A stretch of DNA of 64,000 nucleotides from CAVUAT01 sp963848045 (GCA_963848045.1 CAWKCC010000004.1:124001-188000), one strand, 5' to 3'; counted from the first letter of the stretch, positions 31,255-40,767 are shown. Made by a program: numbers and translations. The notes: a model not told the origin generated them from the sequence alone.

Positions 31255-32336
31255 CGGCCCGCATCCTCTCGCGTCCAGGCCGCGAGCGCGTCGCCGCCCG
31301 CGAGGGCGGCGGCGAAGAAGAGCGGATCCTCCGCCAGATCCCTGCCCATGGTGCGAGCCGGAAGGCCGCTGGCGGCGTACTCGTCGAGCGCGGCGGGGCG
31401 GGCAAGCAGCTCGTGGTGCTCCGAGCAGGCCTCGCGAAGCCGCTCGAGAGGGCTCCCTTGGCCGGATTCCTCCCCGGTCGGCCACTCGTTCCCGGCCAGT
31501 TGCGGGACGGGCACGATGACCGGGGCCAGCAGCAGCCGCAGAACCGCCTCGGCGTGGTGGCTCAGTCCGCGGTGCCGGGGGCGCGGGTCGCCCGAAGAGA
31601 GCCGCGGCGCGACCAGCGTGGGCAGACCGAGGGCCAGCGAGGCGTGGGCCGTGTCGAGCGCGGCCATGCCGCCGTGGCCCAGAGATGTCGCCGAGCCGAT
31701 CATGCCCGGGCCGGGGCCCGCCACGATCGCATCCCAGCCGGGTGCGCCCCGCTCGGCGCCCGCGTGCAGCGCGCCGACCACGCTGATCGCCTCACCCTCG
31801 CCCCCGTAGGCTGCGCCGGCGGTGACGTGGCCGCAGAGCAACCCGCGGCGGCGAAGCTCGCTGACGTCGCGCGAGAGGCTGCCCGGCAGCGCGCCGCCCT
31901 GGGTCTGCACGTAACCAAGCCTCAGGCCCGGCGCGGCGCGCGCCGCAGCCCAGGCCGCCGGCGCGAGCTGGCCGTGAACGAACAACACCAGCACCGGGAT
32001 CTCCCGCGAGACGGTGACCTCGGCACCGCCCTCGGCCGGATCGAGCGGGGCCTCGACCGGCTCGACGGAGTGCTGGAGCGAGGTGTAGTTGAGCTTGATC
32101 ACGTTCAAGCCCCGCCGCCCCCCGCCCTCGAGGCCCCGTGTGAGGTTGGCGTGGACGACGTCGAAGCCGCCCGAACCGAGCTCGAGGTCGAGCGCCTCGA
32201 CGTTGACAATCACCTCGTCGCCCTCCCTGATCTCGCCGACCATCGCCTCGTCGGCCCAGGCGCGCCGCTGTTGGTCGCCGACCGCGACCGTCAGGGGGTC
32301 GGTCGAGGTGACGGTGCCCCGGCGGAGCTTCAACAA
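31251..32336 (-). CDS. DUF3866 family protein
   Basis: 361 aa, TTG start at 32336. It matches the DUF3866 family (PF12982) by its N-terminal small beta domain, LNYTSLQHSVEPVE, PVLVLFVHGQLAPAAWA, GYVQTQGGALPGSLSRDVSE, AIVAGPGPGMIGSATSLGHG and RLSSGDPRPRHRGLSHH. The function is unknown; the family is found mainly in actinobacteria and firmicutes in this neighbourhood. There is no signal peptide or membrane helix. It lies 10 nt after the M20 peptidase gene and overlaps the Nudix gene. Confidence 0.9.
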   Translation of the reverse strand: MLKLRRGTVTSTDPLTVAVGDQQRRAWADEAMVGEIREGDEVIVNVEALDLELGSGGFDVVHANLTRGLEGGGRRGLNVIKLNYTSLQHSVEPVEAPLDPAEGGAEVTVSREIPVLVLFVHGQLAPAAWAAARAAPGLRLGYVQTQGGALPGSLSRDVSELRRRGLLCGHVTAGAAYGGEGEAISVVGALHAGAERGAPGWDAIVAGPGPGMIGSATSLGHGGMAALDTAHASLALGLPTLVAPRLSSGDPRPRHRGLSHHAEAVLRLLLAPVIVPVPQLAGNEWPTGEESGQGSPLERLREACSEHHELLARPAALDEYAASGLPARTMGRDLAEDPLFFAAALAGGDALAAWTREDAGR

Positions 32337-32346
32337 CGGATCGCCC

Positions 32347-33492
32347 TCACCCCGACGCGGCGGACCGATCGGCCACGGGCCGCGCCGCCTGCTCGATCGC
32401 AGCCTCGCACACGTCCAGCATCTCGATCATCGCCCGGGCGCTTACGGCCTCCTGGTGCGTGTGGTTCGCCTCGGTCCCGTTGGCGAGCAGGGCGCAGTCG
32501 AAGCCCGCCGCGATCAGTGCATTGGCGTCGCTGCCGGCCCCTGTCGCGATCAGCGTCGGCTCGTGCCCAGCGGCGCGAAGGGCGCGCGAGGCGACCTGCA
32601 CCGCGGCCGAATTCGGGTCGATCCGATAACCCCTGAACTTCTCGCTCACCTCGACGTCCACGTCGCAGCCATGCTCGCCGGCCGCCCATGTGCAGGCGTC
32701 CACCATCTCGCCGATAGCCGCGGCAGCCCGCTCCCCGTCGAGCGATCGCGCCTCGCCCAGCAGACAGCACTCGCCCGGGACGACGTTGGGCGCCGTGCCC
32801 CCCTCGATCGCGCCGATATTCGCCGTGGTCTCCTGATCGAGCCGTCCGAGCGCCATCGCGTCGACCGCGGCCGCGGCCGCGGCGATCGCGCTGTGGCCCG
32901 CCTCGGGCCTGAGGCCGGCGTGCGCCTCCTGGCCCTCGAAGCCCGCGGTCAGGCGCTTGTAGGTGGGGGAGGCGACGATCACCTCGCCGATCGGGCTCGC
33001 GTGATCGAGCACGTAGCCAAGGGGCGCGCGCAGCGATTCGACGTCGAGCTCCCTGGCCCCGCGCAGTCCGTCCTCCTCGGCGACGGTGAAGACAAGCTCG
33101 AGGCCGAGTGCCGCCGGCTGCGGCGCGTGGCGAGCGGCCAGCTCCATCAGCACCGTCACCGCCGCCTTGTTGTCGGCGCCGAGGATCGTCTCGCCGCGGC
33201 TGAGGAAGACGCCCTCCTCCTCCACCACCTCGACCGGCCCCTCGTGAGGGACGGTGTCGAGATGGGCGCAGAACATCAGCCAGCGCCCGGGATCGCGGCC
33301 CGGCACACGCGCAACCAGGTTGCCGGCGCCCGCACGCGCGGCGAGCGCGGAGTCGTCCTCGGCGACTTCGATGCCGAGAGCCTCCAGCTCTTGGAGCACC
33401 GCGTCGGCGATCGCCCGCTCCTCTCCGGTGGGGCTGGCGATCTCGCAGAGGCGCACGAAGCGCTCGAGCATCCTCTTCTCACCGTCGCCCAT
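32347..33492 (-). CDS. M20-family metallopeptidase, tripeptidase (PepT)-like
   Basis: 381 aa. The zinc ligands follow the M20 order: FCAHLDTVP (His, catalytic Asp), LGADNKAAVTVLM (bridging Asp), FTVAEEDGLRGA (catalytic Glu-Glu) and LDHASPIG (Asp ligand). ANGTEANHTHQEAVS gives the last His. The central dimerisation lid (GFEGQEAHAGLRPEAGHSAI) is present. Known relatives are aminotripeptidases; it is cytosolic. A TAGCCT element 9 nt before the ATG may give it its own promoter between pyrG and DUF3866. Confidence 0.9.
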   Translation of the reverse strand: MGDGEKRMLERFVRLCEIASPTGEERAIADAVLQELEALGIEVAEDDSALAARAGAGNLVARVPGRDPGRWLMFCAHLDTVPHEGPVEVVEEEGVFLSRGETILGADNKAAVTVLMELAARHAPQPAALGLELVFTVAEEDGLRGARELDVESLRAPLGYVLDHASPIGEVIVASPTYKRLTAGFEGQEAHAGLRPEAGHSAIAAAAAAVDAMALGRLDQETTANIGAIEGGTAPNVVPGECCLLGEARSLDGERAAAAIGEMVDACTWAAGEHGCDVDVEVSEKFRGYRIDPNSAAVQVASRALRAAGHEPTLIATGAGSDANALIAAGFDCALLANGTEANHTHQEAVSARAMIEMLDVCEAAIEQAARPVADRSAASG

Positions 33493-33549
33493 GCAGCGGA
33501 CAGGCTATTGCGAGGGGGTCTGCCCGGGACGGGGCGGCGGTGCGCCGGG

Positions 33550-35244
33550 CTAGGCGCCGCGGACGGGGACGTCCTCGTCCGCCGCCTCGGTCTCCGCGAA
33601 TGCCGCCTCGTCCGGCTCCAGCTCGCCGCGCTCGGCGGCCCGCTTCGCCGCCGCTCCCACGAACTCGCGGAAGAGGGGCTCGGGGCGCGTGGGGCGCGAG
33701 TTGAACTCGGGGTGGAACTGGGAGGCGAGGAAGAAAGGGTGGTCGGGCAGCTCAACCAGCTCGACCAGTCGCTCGTCGGGAGAGGTGCCGCTGGCCACCA
33801 GTCCCTGGTCCTCGAGGCGGCGGCGGAGTTGGTTGTTGACCTCATAACGGTGCCGGTGGCGCTTGTAGATCACCGACTCCCCGAAGATCTCCCGCGCGCG
33901 CGTGCCCTCGTGCAACTTGACCGGGTCGGCGCCGAGACGCATCGTGCCGCCCAGGTCGGAGACCTCCTTCTGCTCGGGCAGCAGATCGACGACCGGGAAC
34001 GGCGTCTCCGGATCGAACTCGGCCGAGTTGGCTCCCTCCATGCCACAGGCGTGGCGCGCGAACTCGACCACGGCGATCTGCATGCCCAGGCAGATGCCGA
34101 GGTAGGGGATGCCCCTCTCACGCGCGATGCGGGCGGCCTCGACCTTGCCCTCGATCCCGCGCTCGCCGAAGCCCCCGGGGATCAGGATGCCGTCGGCGTC
34201 GTCGAGCTCGGAGGCGTCGAAGTCCTCCGAGGAGACCAGCACGGTCTCGGCGTTGACGCCGTGGTACCAGCCGCCGTGCGAAAGGGCCTCGATCACGGAC
34301 TTGTAGGCGTCGGCCAGCTCGACGTACTTGCCGACGAGGGCGATCTTCACCTTGCGATCGCGCGAGCCTTCGGCCCGCTTGATCAGGTCGTCCCACTCGG
34401 CGAGATCGGGCGCCGGCGCCTCGATGCCGAAGTGGTCGAGGATCAGGTCGTCCATTCCCTCGGCGCGGAATACAAGCGGCACCTTGTAGGTGTTGTCGAC
34501 ATCGCGGGCGCTGATCACGGCCTCCTCTGGGAGGCTGGCGAAGAGGGCGATCTTGCGGCGGATCTCACGATCGAGGCCCTGCTCGGAGCGGCAGACGAGG
34601 GCGTGAGGCTGAACACCGATGCGCCGCAGCTCGTTGACCGAGTGCTGGGTGGGCTTGGTCTTCATCTCGCCGGCATGTCCGATGTATGGGACCAGCGTCA
34701 GGTGGATGAACATGCAGCGCTTCGGGCCGAGGTCGGTGTAGAGCTGGCGGATCGACTCGAGGAACGGGAGCGACTCGATGTCACCGACCGTGCCCCCGAT
34801 CTCGGTGATCACGAAGTCGACCGACTGCGACTCGGCGACGATCAGGATCCGGTTCTTGATCTCGTCTGTGATGTGGGGGATCACCTGGACGGTGCCCCCG
34901 AGGTAGTCGCCCCGGCGCTCGCGGCGGATCACCGAGTTGTAGACGGCGCCCGCGGTGACATTCGAGGCCCGCGAGGTGTTCTCGTCGGTGAAGCGCTCGT
35001 AGTGACCGAGGTCGAGGTCGGTCTCGGCGCCGTCTTCGGTGACGAAGACCTCGCCGTGCTGGAACGGGCTCATCGTCCCCGGATCGACGTTGATGTAGGG
35101 ATCGAACTTCTGAAGCTGCACCCGGAAGCCACGGGAGACGAGCAGACGGCCGATCGAGGCGGACGCGATGCCCTTTCCGAGAGCCGAAACGACCCCGCCG
35201 GTGACGAAGAGGAAGCGGGTGTCGGATGGCCGGGGATCGCTCAA
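33550..35244 (-). CDS. pyrG: CTP synthase
   Basis: 564 aa. The TTG start at 35244 overlaps the stop of the preceding gene (TTGA); the frame is open upstream but unrelated. The synthetase domain reads RFLFVTGGVVSALGKGIASA, QKFDPYINVDPGTMSPFQHG and TEIGGTVGDIESLPFLE. The glutaminase domain has GILIPGGFGERG, YLGICLGMQIAVVEFAR (nucleophile Cys) and FLASQFHPEFNSRPTRPEPL (His/Glu). It makes CTP from UTP, ATP and glutamine. It sits in the actinobacterial series recN-steA-mctB-pyrG. Confidence 0.98.
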   Translation of the reverse strand: MSDPRPSDTRFLFVTGGVVSALGKGIASASIGRLLVSRGFRVQLQKFDPYINVDPGTMSPFQHGEVFVTEDGAETDLDLGHYERFTDENTSRASNVTAGAVYNSVIRRERRGDYLGGTVQVIPHITDEIKNRILIVAESQSVDFVITEIGGTVGDIESLPFLESIRQLYTDLGPKRCMFIHLTLVPYIGHAGEMKTKPTQHSVNELRRIGVQPHALVCRSEQGLDREIRRKIALFASLPEEAVISARDVDNTYKVPLVFRAEGMDDLILDHFGIEAPAPDLAEWDDLIKRAEGSRDRKVKIALVGKYVELADAYKSVIEALSHGGWYHGVNAETVLVSSEDFDASELDDADGILIPGGFGERGIEGKVEAARIARERGIPYLGICLGMQIAVVEFARHACGMEGANSAEFDPETPFPVVDLLPEQKEVSDLGGTMRLGADPVKLHEGTRAREIFGESVIYKRHRHRYEVNNQLRRRLEDQGLVASGTSPDERLVELVELPDHPFFLASQFHPEFNSRPTRPEPLFREFVGAAAKRAAERGELEPDEAAFAETEAADEDVPVRGA

Positions 35245-36080
35245 TTGACTCTGCCAAGCGAGTCTAGTCGCCTGAGCAGCGGAATCCGCTCGATCGCCGC
35301 GGAGATCGGGCGAAACTCCCCATAGACCGTCAAAGCGATCAGCACCACGAGCGCGACCAGCCGCCCCGGGTCCGACAGCGTGGTCACCAGCCAGACGCCG
35401 ATCAGCGCCCCGACCAGGTTGGAGCCGGTGTCGCCGAGCATCCCCCGCTCGCGCAGCGTGAACCAGGCGCCCACGGCGACGGGACCGAGGAAGAGGCCGA
35501 GCAGCTCGACCGGCTCGAGCGTCCAATAGCCCAGGCAGAGACCCAGGGCTACCAGCGCCAGCGCCTTCTCGGCTCGGCCCGGCCGCAGATCGAGCAGGTT
35601 GGCCATGTTGGTCGCCAGCAGCAGCAGCGCCAGGTCGACCAGGTAGTCGAGCGACTCACGCCCCAGGCCCGAGGAGGCATAGGCGGCCAGCGCCAGCGCG
35701 CCCGCCGCCTTCAGGGCGCCGGTCGAGAGTTCGCCCGAGACCATCGCGCGCGCGTGCCCTCTCCAGCCGCGCGCGCTGTCCTCGCTGTCGCCGCGCCCGA
35801 GCGTGTCGTCGAAGAGCCCCAGGAACGCGACCCCGACGATGAACGCGAACCAGCGGCGCAGCTCGGGATCCAGCAGGTCTATCTCGGCGCGGTCGTCCAG
35901 CAGGGCAAGCGGCGCCAGGGCCACCAGCGCGGCCGCCACCAGGATCGCGCCGAGCGGGAAGGCCAGCAGGCGGCCGGCGTAATTGCGTCGCCGCATGCCG
36001 GCCGCCTCGAGCGCCCTGACGCCCGCCGGCACGACGTAGAGGGCGACGGCGACCGAGACCGGAAGCGCCACCCACTCCAT
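35241..36080 (-). CDS. MraY/WecA-like phospho-glycosyltransferase family protein
   Basis: 279 aa with about eight hydrophobic segments. It shows two family hallmarks of polyprenyl-phosphate GlcNAc/MurNAc-phosphate transferases: LGLFDDTLGRGD (the DD metal pair) and LGDTGSNLVGALIG. The third, usually N-x-x-N-x-x-DGLDGLA, is instead NMANLLDLRPGRAEKA. The protein is also shorter than MraY or WecA (about 320-360 aa). It may transfer a sugar phosphate to a lipid carrier, but it forms a separate clade from MraY. It sits between mctB and pyrG, where mycobacteria have nothing. Confidence 0.8.
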   Translation of the reverse strand: MEWVALPVSVAVALYVVPAGVRALEAAGMRRRNYAGRLLAFPLGAILVAAALVALAPLALLDDRAEIDLLDPELRRWFAFIVGVAFLGLFDDTLGRGDSEDSARGWRGHARAMVSGELSTGALKAAGALALAAYASSGLGRESLDYLVDLALLLLATNMANLLDLRPGRAEKALALVALGLCLGYWTLEPVELLGLFLGPVAVGAWFTLRERGMLGDTGSNLVGALIGVWLVTTLSDPGRLVALVVLIALTVYGEFRPISAAIERIPLLRRLDSLGRVN

Positions 36081-36096
36081 CAGTCGCCCCCCCGGC

Positions 36097-36981
36097 TCAA
36101 CCGCCGCGGGCGCCCTGCCCCGAGGGCTCGAGCAGTTCGGGCAGCAGGCTGTTGGCCGTCGGCTTGACCCCGAAGCTGCCCTCGGCGCCCAGCAGGGCGA
36201 AGACGAGGGCGACCTCTCCCGTGGTCAGGTCGACGCTGTCGACGCTCGCGACGTCAAAGCTCCCGTAGAAGGGAATGGTCGACTCCTCGATTCCGTTGCG
36301 CTCCACTGCCACGGTGGGGGCGCCGGTGTCCGCCACCCCCTCGATCATCCCCGACTCGAGGGCCTTCGAGTCGGCGTCGGACGAGGGCTCGCCGCCCGCC
36401 GGCGGGGCGCCGACCAGCACGACCGCGTCCAGGCGGCCTCCCTCCCCACTGGAGCGCAGGAAGAGCGTGTCGCGGAGCCGGTCGAGCTGGCGGCCCTGGC
36501 CGTCCACGAACTGCTCACCGAGTCGGCGACCCAGGTCGCGCAGCTCGCCTTCGCCGTCCTCGATCCCGGCGAAGCGGGGGCCGAGCTCGTCAGCGAGAGC
36601 CGCGACGTCGGGAGGGAGACGCACCACCGCGACCTGGGCGAGCTCGGCGCCTGTGGGCGCCAGCGCGTCCTCGACGTCGGACGAGACGTCGCCGGGCAGC
36701 TCGCCGAAGGCCAGCACGCCCACGCTTCGGCCGGAAAGCGAGTCGGCGACCAGCGCGGGATAGGCCTGGGAGGAGAAGGCGCGCTCGCGATCGAGCGCGC
36801 TACGCAGCTCGTCGGCCTGCCCGCGGGCGTCCTCGATGTCGCCCTCCAGGCTCGCCCGCAGGTTCTGCTCGGTGTTCGAGAGCAGGTTGTCGCCCAGCCC
36901 CGCCCCGATCACGATGCCGATCGCCAGCGCCAGGAAGACCGCCGCCAATGAGGCGGCGTGGTAGCGGGAGCTATAGCCCAA
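36097..36981 (-). CDS. mctB: MctB/Rv1698-type copper transporter family protein
   Basis: 294 aa. It starts GYSSRYHAASLAAVFLALAI, then GIVIGAGLGDNLLS, one N-terminal membrane helix and the family signature. It is followed by a coiled coil (about 40-80, LRASLEGDIEDARGQADELR) and an alpha/beta domain. In Mycobacterium tuberculosis the homologue affects copper export, although the family architecture is more like an envelope-scaffold protein. It overlaps steA by 11 nt and precedes the MraY-like gene. This steA-mctB pair is conserved in actinobacteria. Confidence 0.85.
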   Translation of the reverse strand: MGYSSRYHAASLAAVFLALAIGIVIGAGLGDNLLSNTEQNLRASLEGDIEDARGQADELRSALDRERAFSSQAYPALVADSLSGRSVGVLAFGELPGDVSSDVEDALAPTGAELAQVAVVRLPPDVAALADELGPRFAGIEDGEGELRDLGRRLGEQFVDGQGRQLDRLRDTLFLRSSGEGGRLDAVVLVGAPPAGGEPSSDADSKALESGMIEGVADTGAPTVAVERNGIEESTIPFYGSFDVASVDSVDLTTGEVALVFALLGAEGSFGVKPTANSLLPELLEPSGQGARGG

Positions 36982-38161
36982 GGGCGATCTTGACCTTGAG
37001 CCAGAGCAGATCGACGAAGTTCTCGAGCGCCGGCGTGGTCAGCACCACGATCACCAGCAGGATCGCGAAGGCGCCGAGGAAGAGGGCCATGTGGAAGAGC
37101 CCGAGGCCCGGGTTGTAGAGGCGGCTGACGCCCTTGGCGTCGACCAGGATCTCGCCGATCCTGAGCCGCGTCAGGAAGGTCGAGGACATGCCGCCGCGCT
37201 GCTTGTCGAGAAACTCGACCAGGTTGAAGTGCGCCCCCACGCTGACGATCAGCTCCGCTCCCTTCTCCGAGGCGAGCAGCATCGCCACATCCTGGCTGGT
37301 GCCCGGGGAGGGCACGACCGTGTAGTCCAGCCCAAGCCCCTGGAGCCTTTCGGAGCCGGGAGCGCTGCCGTCCGGGAACGCGTGGACGATCAGCTCGGCG
37401 CCGGCGCGCAAGGTCTCCTCCCTCGCGGAGTCCATGTCGCCGAGCACGACGTCGGGTCGGTAGCCCTCCTTGACGATCGCGTCGGCGCCGCCGTCGACGC
37501 CGATCAGGACGGGCCGGACGTCGCGGATGTAGGCGCGCAGCGCTCGCAGGTCCTTGGCGTGGTCTGTACCGCGCACCACGATCAGGCAGTGCCGGTCGCG
37601 AAACGCCGTGCGCGTCTCGGGGAAGTTGATCGTCCCCGACAGCAGCTCGCCCTCCTCGCGGATGTGGGCCATCGTGTTCTCGGTGAAGTCGTGCAGGGCG
37701 CTGTCGATGCGCCGCCGCTGCTGGTCGAGCTCACTCGCGAGCTCGTCCGCCTGGAGCAGCCGTCCCTCGGCGACCAGCCGCTCGCCCGCCAGCACCCTGC
37801 CGCCCTCGATCGCGATCGCATCGCCGTCGGAGAGCAGGTCGAAGAGCCCCGCGCCGGGAGCGTCCACCAACGGCACCCCCGCCCGGACAAGGGTCAGTGG
37901 GCCCGCGTTCGGGTAGCTGCCGTCGGATGAGGGCGAGACGTTGATCACCGCCTGAACCTCGCAGCCCGCCAGCTCCTCGGCCGCGATGTGATCGAGGTTG
38001 CGGTGGTCGATCACCGCGATGTCACCGCGGCGAAGCTTCTTGACGAGGTCCTTCGTGCGCTTCCCGAGGCGCGCAGTACCCCGGATCCCGGCTCCCTGGT
38101 GGTCCCCGTTGCGGGCGGGTCGAAGGGCGCGGCCGAGAGATCGGCGCCTGGTGGTGGCCAT
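36971..38161 (-). CDS. steA: Cytokinetic ring protein SteA
   Basis: 396 aa from ATG 38161. The N-terminal domain has GTARLGKRTKDLVKKLRRGD and IAVIDHRNLDHIAAEELAGC. The central domain resembles thiamin pyrophosphokinase catalytic domains (VLIGVDGGADAIVKEGYRPD, VVLGDMDS). The C-terminus has two hydrophobic segments, GLFHMALFLGAFAILLVIVV and a final amphipathic helix. In corynebacteria SteA works with SteB at the division septum to regulate wall hydrolysis. Its position between recN and mctB matches mycobacterial Rv1697. TAACCT 8 nt before the ATG suggests an internal leaderless promoter. Confidence 0.88.
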   Translation of the reverse strand: MATTRRRSLGRALRPARNGDHQGAGIRGTARLGKRTKDLVKKLRRGDIAVIDHRNLDHIAAEELAGCEVQAVINVSPSSDGSYPNAGPLTLVRAGVPLVDAPGAGLFDLLSDGDAIAIEGGRVLAGERLVAEGRLLQADELASELDQQRRRIDSALHDFTENTMAHIREEGELLSGTINFPETRTAFRDRHCLIVVRGTDHAKDLRALRAYIRDVRPVLIGVDGGADAIVKEGYRPDVVLGDMDSAREETLRAGAELIVHAFPDGSAPGSERLQGLGLDYTVVPSPGTSQDVAMLLASEKGAELIVSVGAHFNLVEFLDKQRGGMSSTFLTRLRIGEILVDAKGVSRLYNPGLGLFHMALFLGAFAILLVIVVLTTPALENFVDLLWLKVKIALGL

Positions 38162-38169
38162 CGCGGCCG

Positions 38170-38175
38170 AGGTTA
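38170..38175 (-). promoter_or_regulatory. -10 element, leaderless promoter of steA
   Basis: TAACCT on the minus strand, 8 nt before ATG 38161, in the 40-nt gap after recN; there is no ribosome binding site. Confidence 0.4.
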
Positions 38176-38201
38176 ACGCGGCGGCGAGGGATCGGCGGGC
38201 A

Positions 38202-39884
38202 CTAGGCCGCCTCCAACAGCTCCCGCGCATGACGGCTGGCCGTCGCGTCGCCGCGATCGGCCCCGAGCATGCGGACGATCTCGGCGACGAGCTCATCGCC
38301 GTCGACTCGGGACACCTCTGCCCTGGCCGATCCATGCTCGAGGAGCTTCTCGATGCGGAAGTGCCTGTCGGCCACGGAGGCCACCTGCGGAAGGTGGGTG
38401 ATGCAGAGAACCTGGCGCTCGGCTCCGAGCGCCCGCAGGCGCTCGCCCACCGCGCGGGCCGTGTTGCCGCCGATCCCCGCGTCGATCTCGTCGAAGACGA
38501 GTGTCGCCGCTCCCCCCCTGGCCCCCTGGCCGGCGAGAGCGAGCATCACGCGCGAGAGCTCGCCGCCCGAGGCGGAGTCGCGCAGGGGCGAGACGGGAAG
38601 CCCCGGGTTGGTCGCCACCAGGAATTCGACCCGCTCGCTTCCGCTTCCCCCGAAACCCTCGGGATGAGGTTCGAGCGCCACCTCGAGCCTCGCGCCGCTC
38701 ATCGCGAGCTGGTCCAGCTCCGCGGCCACGCGGCTCTCGAGCTCGAGAGCCGCGGCGGCGCGCGCCTCGCTGAGCTGTGCCGCGAGCCCGGAGCGAACCT
38801 CGAGCGCGGCGTCGAGCCTGCCCTCGAGCTGCTCACTGCGTTCCTCGGCACCTTCGATCAGCGCGATCTGCGACCGGCAGCTCTCGGCGTGCGCGAGCAC
38901 CGCGTCGATCGATCCGCCGTGCTTGCGCTTGAGGCGGTCAAGCACATCGAGGCGTTCCTCCACCTGTTGCAGGCGGCCGGGAGCGGCCTCGACGCCGTCG
39001 GCGTAGGAGCGAAGCTCGGCGGCGAGCTCCCGGAGCTCCACCGTGAGGCCGCCGGCGCGCTCGGCGAGCTTGTCGAGGCCGGGATCGACGCCCTGCTGCG
39101 CGGCGAGCACGGACTCCGCGACGGCGATCGCCTCCGACGCGCCTCCAGCGTCCTCCCCGCCTCCGGCCAGGGCGGAGACGGCATCCGAAGCGGCCCTCCG
39201 AAGCGACTCGGCGTGACTCAGCCGCTCGCGCTCGGGGGCCAGCTCGGCCTCCTCGGCCGGATCCGGGCTTGCCGCCTCGATCTCCTCCGCCTCGAAGCGC
39301 AGCAGGTCGAGATCGCGCTCGCGGGCGCCCTGGCGCTCGCGGAGCTCGGAAAGCTCGCGCCCGACGGCGACGACCTCGGAATGCGCATCGCGGTAGCGCC
39401 GCCGGCGCTCCAGATGCTGCTCGCCTGCGAAGCCGTCGAGCGTCTCGAGCTGCGCCGAGGCGAGGGTGAGCTTGCGGTGCTCGTGCTGGCCGTAGAACGC
39501 GAGCAGCCTGGAGCCGAGCGCCCCGAGGTCATCGGCCGTGGCGACACGCCCCTGGACGAAGGCGCTGGTGCGGCCCGACGCCCCGACCCGGCGCCCCAGC
39601 GCGATCTCGGTCGCGTCGTCGGGCATGCGCTCGGCGATCTCGGTCAGCTCCGGGTCATCGAGCAGCCCCGCCGGCAGCTCGAAGACGCCCTCGACGTAGG
39701 CCTCCGCGGCGCCCGGGCGCACGATCTGCGGCCGCGCCTTGCCCCCGAGGATCAGGTCGAGCGAGTGCGCGAGGATCGTCTTGCCCGCGCCGGTCTCGCC
39801 CGTGATCGCGTTGAGACCGCGACCGAGGCGCAGCTCGGCGCGCTCGATCAACAGCAGGTTCTCGATCCGCAGCTCCAGGAGCAT
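38202..39884 (-). CDS. recN: DNA repair protein RecN
   Basis: 560 aa from ATG 39884. Walker A is GETGAGKT (29-36). A long coiled coil with many Glu/Leu/Arg spans about 160-370. The C-terminal ABC part has ASGGELSRVMLALAG (signature) and TLVFDEIDAGIGG (Walker B), then LCITHLPQVAS. It is an SMC-like ATPase of double-strand break repair. It lies between nadK and steA in the actinobacterial order. A LexA-type box at the head of the operon (41632-41647) fits its SOS control in other bacteria. Confidence 0.96.
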   Translation of the reverse strand: MLLELRIENLLLIERAELRLGRGLNAITGETGAGKTILAHSLDLILGGKARPQIVRPGAAEAYVEGVFELPAGLLDDPELTEIAERMPDDATEIALGRRVGASGRTSAFVQGRVATADDLGALGSRLLAFYGQHEHRKLTLASAQLETLDGFAGEQHLERRRRYRDAHSEVVAVGRELSELRERQGARERDLDLLRFEAEEIEAASPDPAEEAELAPERERLSHAESLRRAASDAVSALAGGGEDAGGASEAIAVAESVLAAQQGVDPGLDKLAERAGGLTVELRELAAELRSYADGVEAAPGRLQQVEERLDVLDRLKRKHGGSIDAVLAHAESCRSQIALIEGAEERSEQLEGRLDAALEVRSGLAAQLSEARAAAALELESRVAAELDQLAMSGARLEVALEPHPEGFGGSGSERVEFLVATNPGLPVSPLRDSASGGELSRVMLALAGQGARGGAATLVFDEIDAGIGGNTARAVGERLRALGAERQVLCITHLPQVASVADRHFRIEKLLEHGSARAEVSRVDGDELVAEIVRMLGADRGDATASRHARELLEAA

Positions 39885-39915
39885 CGACCCCGTTCTAACG
39901 ACGGAGCCCGACGGA

Positions 39916-40767
39916 TTACCTGGCGAGGCGTCCGAACTTCTCGCGGATGCGGTGGTAGAAGTTGGCGCCCGGGAGCTGGGCCAGGCTGCCGACCCCATCT
40001 CGAAATCCCACCTCGACCTCCTCGCCGGCCCCAAGCTGCGCGACGTGGTCGCCGTCGATCTCGATCTCGACCGGGTCGCGCCCCGCGGCGTTGAGGACGT
40101 TGAGCGCGTCGCCGGGAGCCACCACCAGCGCCCGGGCGGTGAGCGTGTGCGGAGCTATGAAGCTGACCACGAACCCCTCCACGCCCCAGGCCAGGATCGG
40201 CCCGGCGTTGGCGAGGTTGTAGCCGGTGGAGCCCGCCGGGGTGGCGGCCACCAGGCCGTCGCAGCGCACGTGCCCCACCTCCTCCCCGGCGATCCTGTAG
40301 GAGAGCTCGGCGACACGGCCGTGCGAGATCCGGGTGAAGGTGACGTCGTTGAGGGCGACCGGGCGCTCCGCCTCCATCTCCATCCCGAGCTCAAGACCGG
40401 GCATCGACATCACCTCGAACTCACCGGCGAAGGCCAGGTCGAGGCCCTGCTCGAGCTGCTCGCGCTCGGTCGCGGCCAGAAACCCGATCGTGCCGAAATT
40501 GATGCCGAACACCGGCACTCCCGATCCGGCGAAGCGGCGAAGGGCGTAGAGGATGCTGCCGTCACCGCCGAGGACGATGCAGACGTCGGGCTTGGCGGGC
40601 AGCTCCTCGACCCGCCGGATCCCCGCGGCCGCGTCGCCGTGCTTGCCGTACTCGTCGGGCGACGCGACCAGCTCGACCCCCGCGCGCTCGGCGGCGGCGG
40701 CCGCGGCCGCGACGCCCTCCGAGGAGGTCTCGCGGTGGGTGTGCGTGATCAGCACGGCGGTGCTCAC
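39916..40767 (-). CDS. nadK: NAD kinase
   Basis: 283 aa, GTG start overlapping the tlyA stop (GTGA). The GGDG motif is at 67-70 (VCIVLGGDGSILYALRRF), followed by NFGTIGFLA, NDVTF, the NAD site GLVAATPAGSTGYNLANAGP and IAPHTLTARALVV. It phosphorylates NAD to NADP. It lies 31 nt before recN, giving the conserved tlyA-nadK-recN order. Confidence 0.97.
   Translation of the reverse strand: MSTAVLITHTHRETSSEGVAAAAAAAERAGVELVASPDEYGKHGDAAAGIRRVEELPAKPDVCIVLGGDGSILYALRRFAGSGVPVFGINFGTIGFLAATEREQLEQGLDLAFAGEFEVMSMPGLELGMEMEAERPVALNDVTFTRISHGRVAELSYRIAGEEVGHVRCDGLVAATPAGSTGYNLANAGPILAWGVEGFVVSFIAPHTLTARALVVAPGDALNVLNAAGRDPVEIEIDGDHVAQLGAGEEVEVGFRDGVGSLAQLPGANFYHRIREKFGRLAR

Noticed and set aside
32089..35325. 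A plus-strand open frame of about 1080 codons opposite DUF3866, the M20 peptidase and pyrG
   Set aside because: Same reason: shadow of three well-supported genes, no recognisable domain, no promoter or ribosome binding site.
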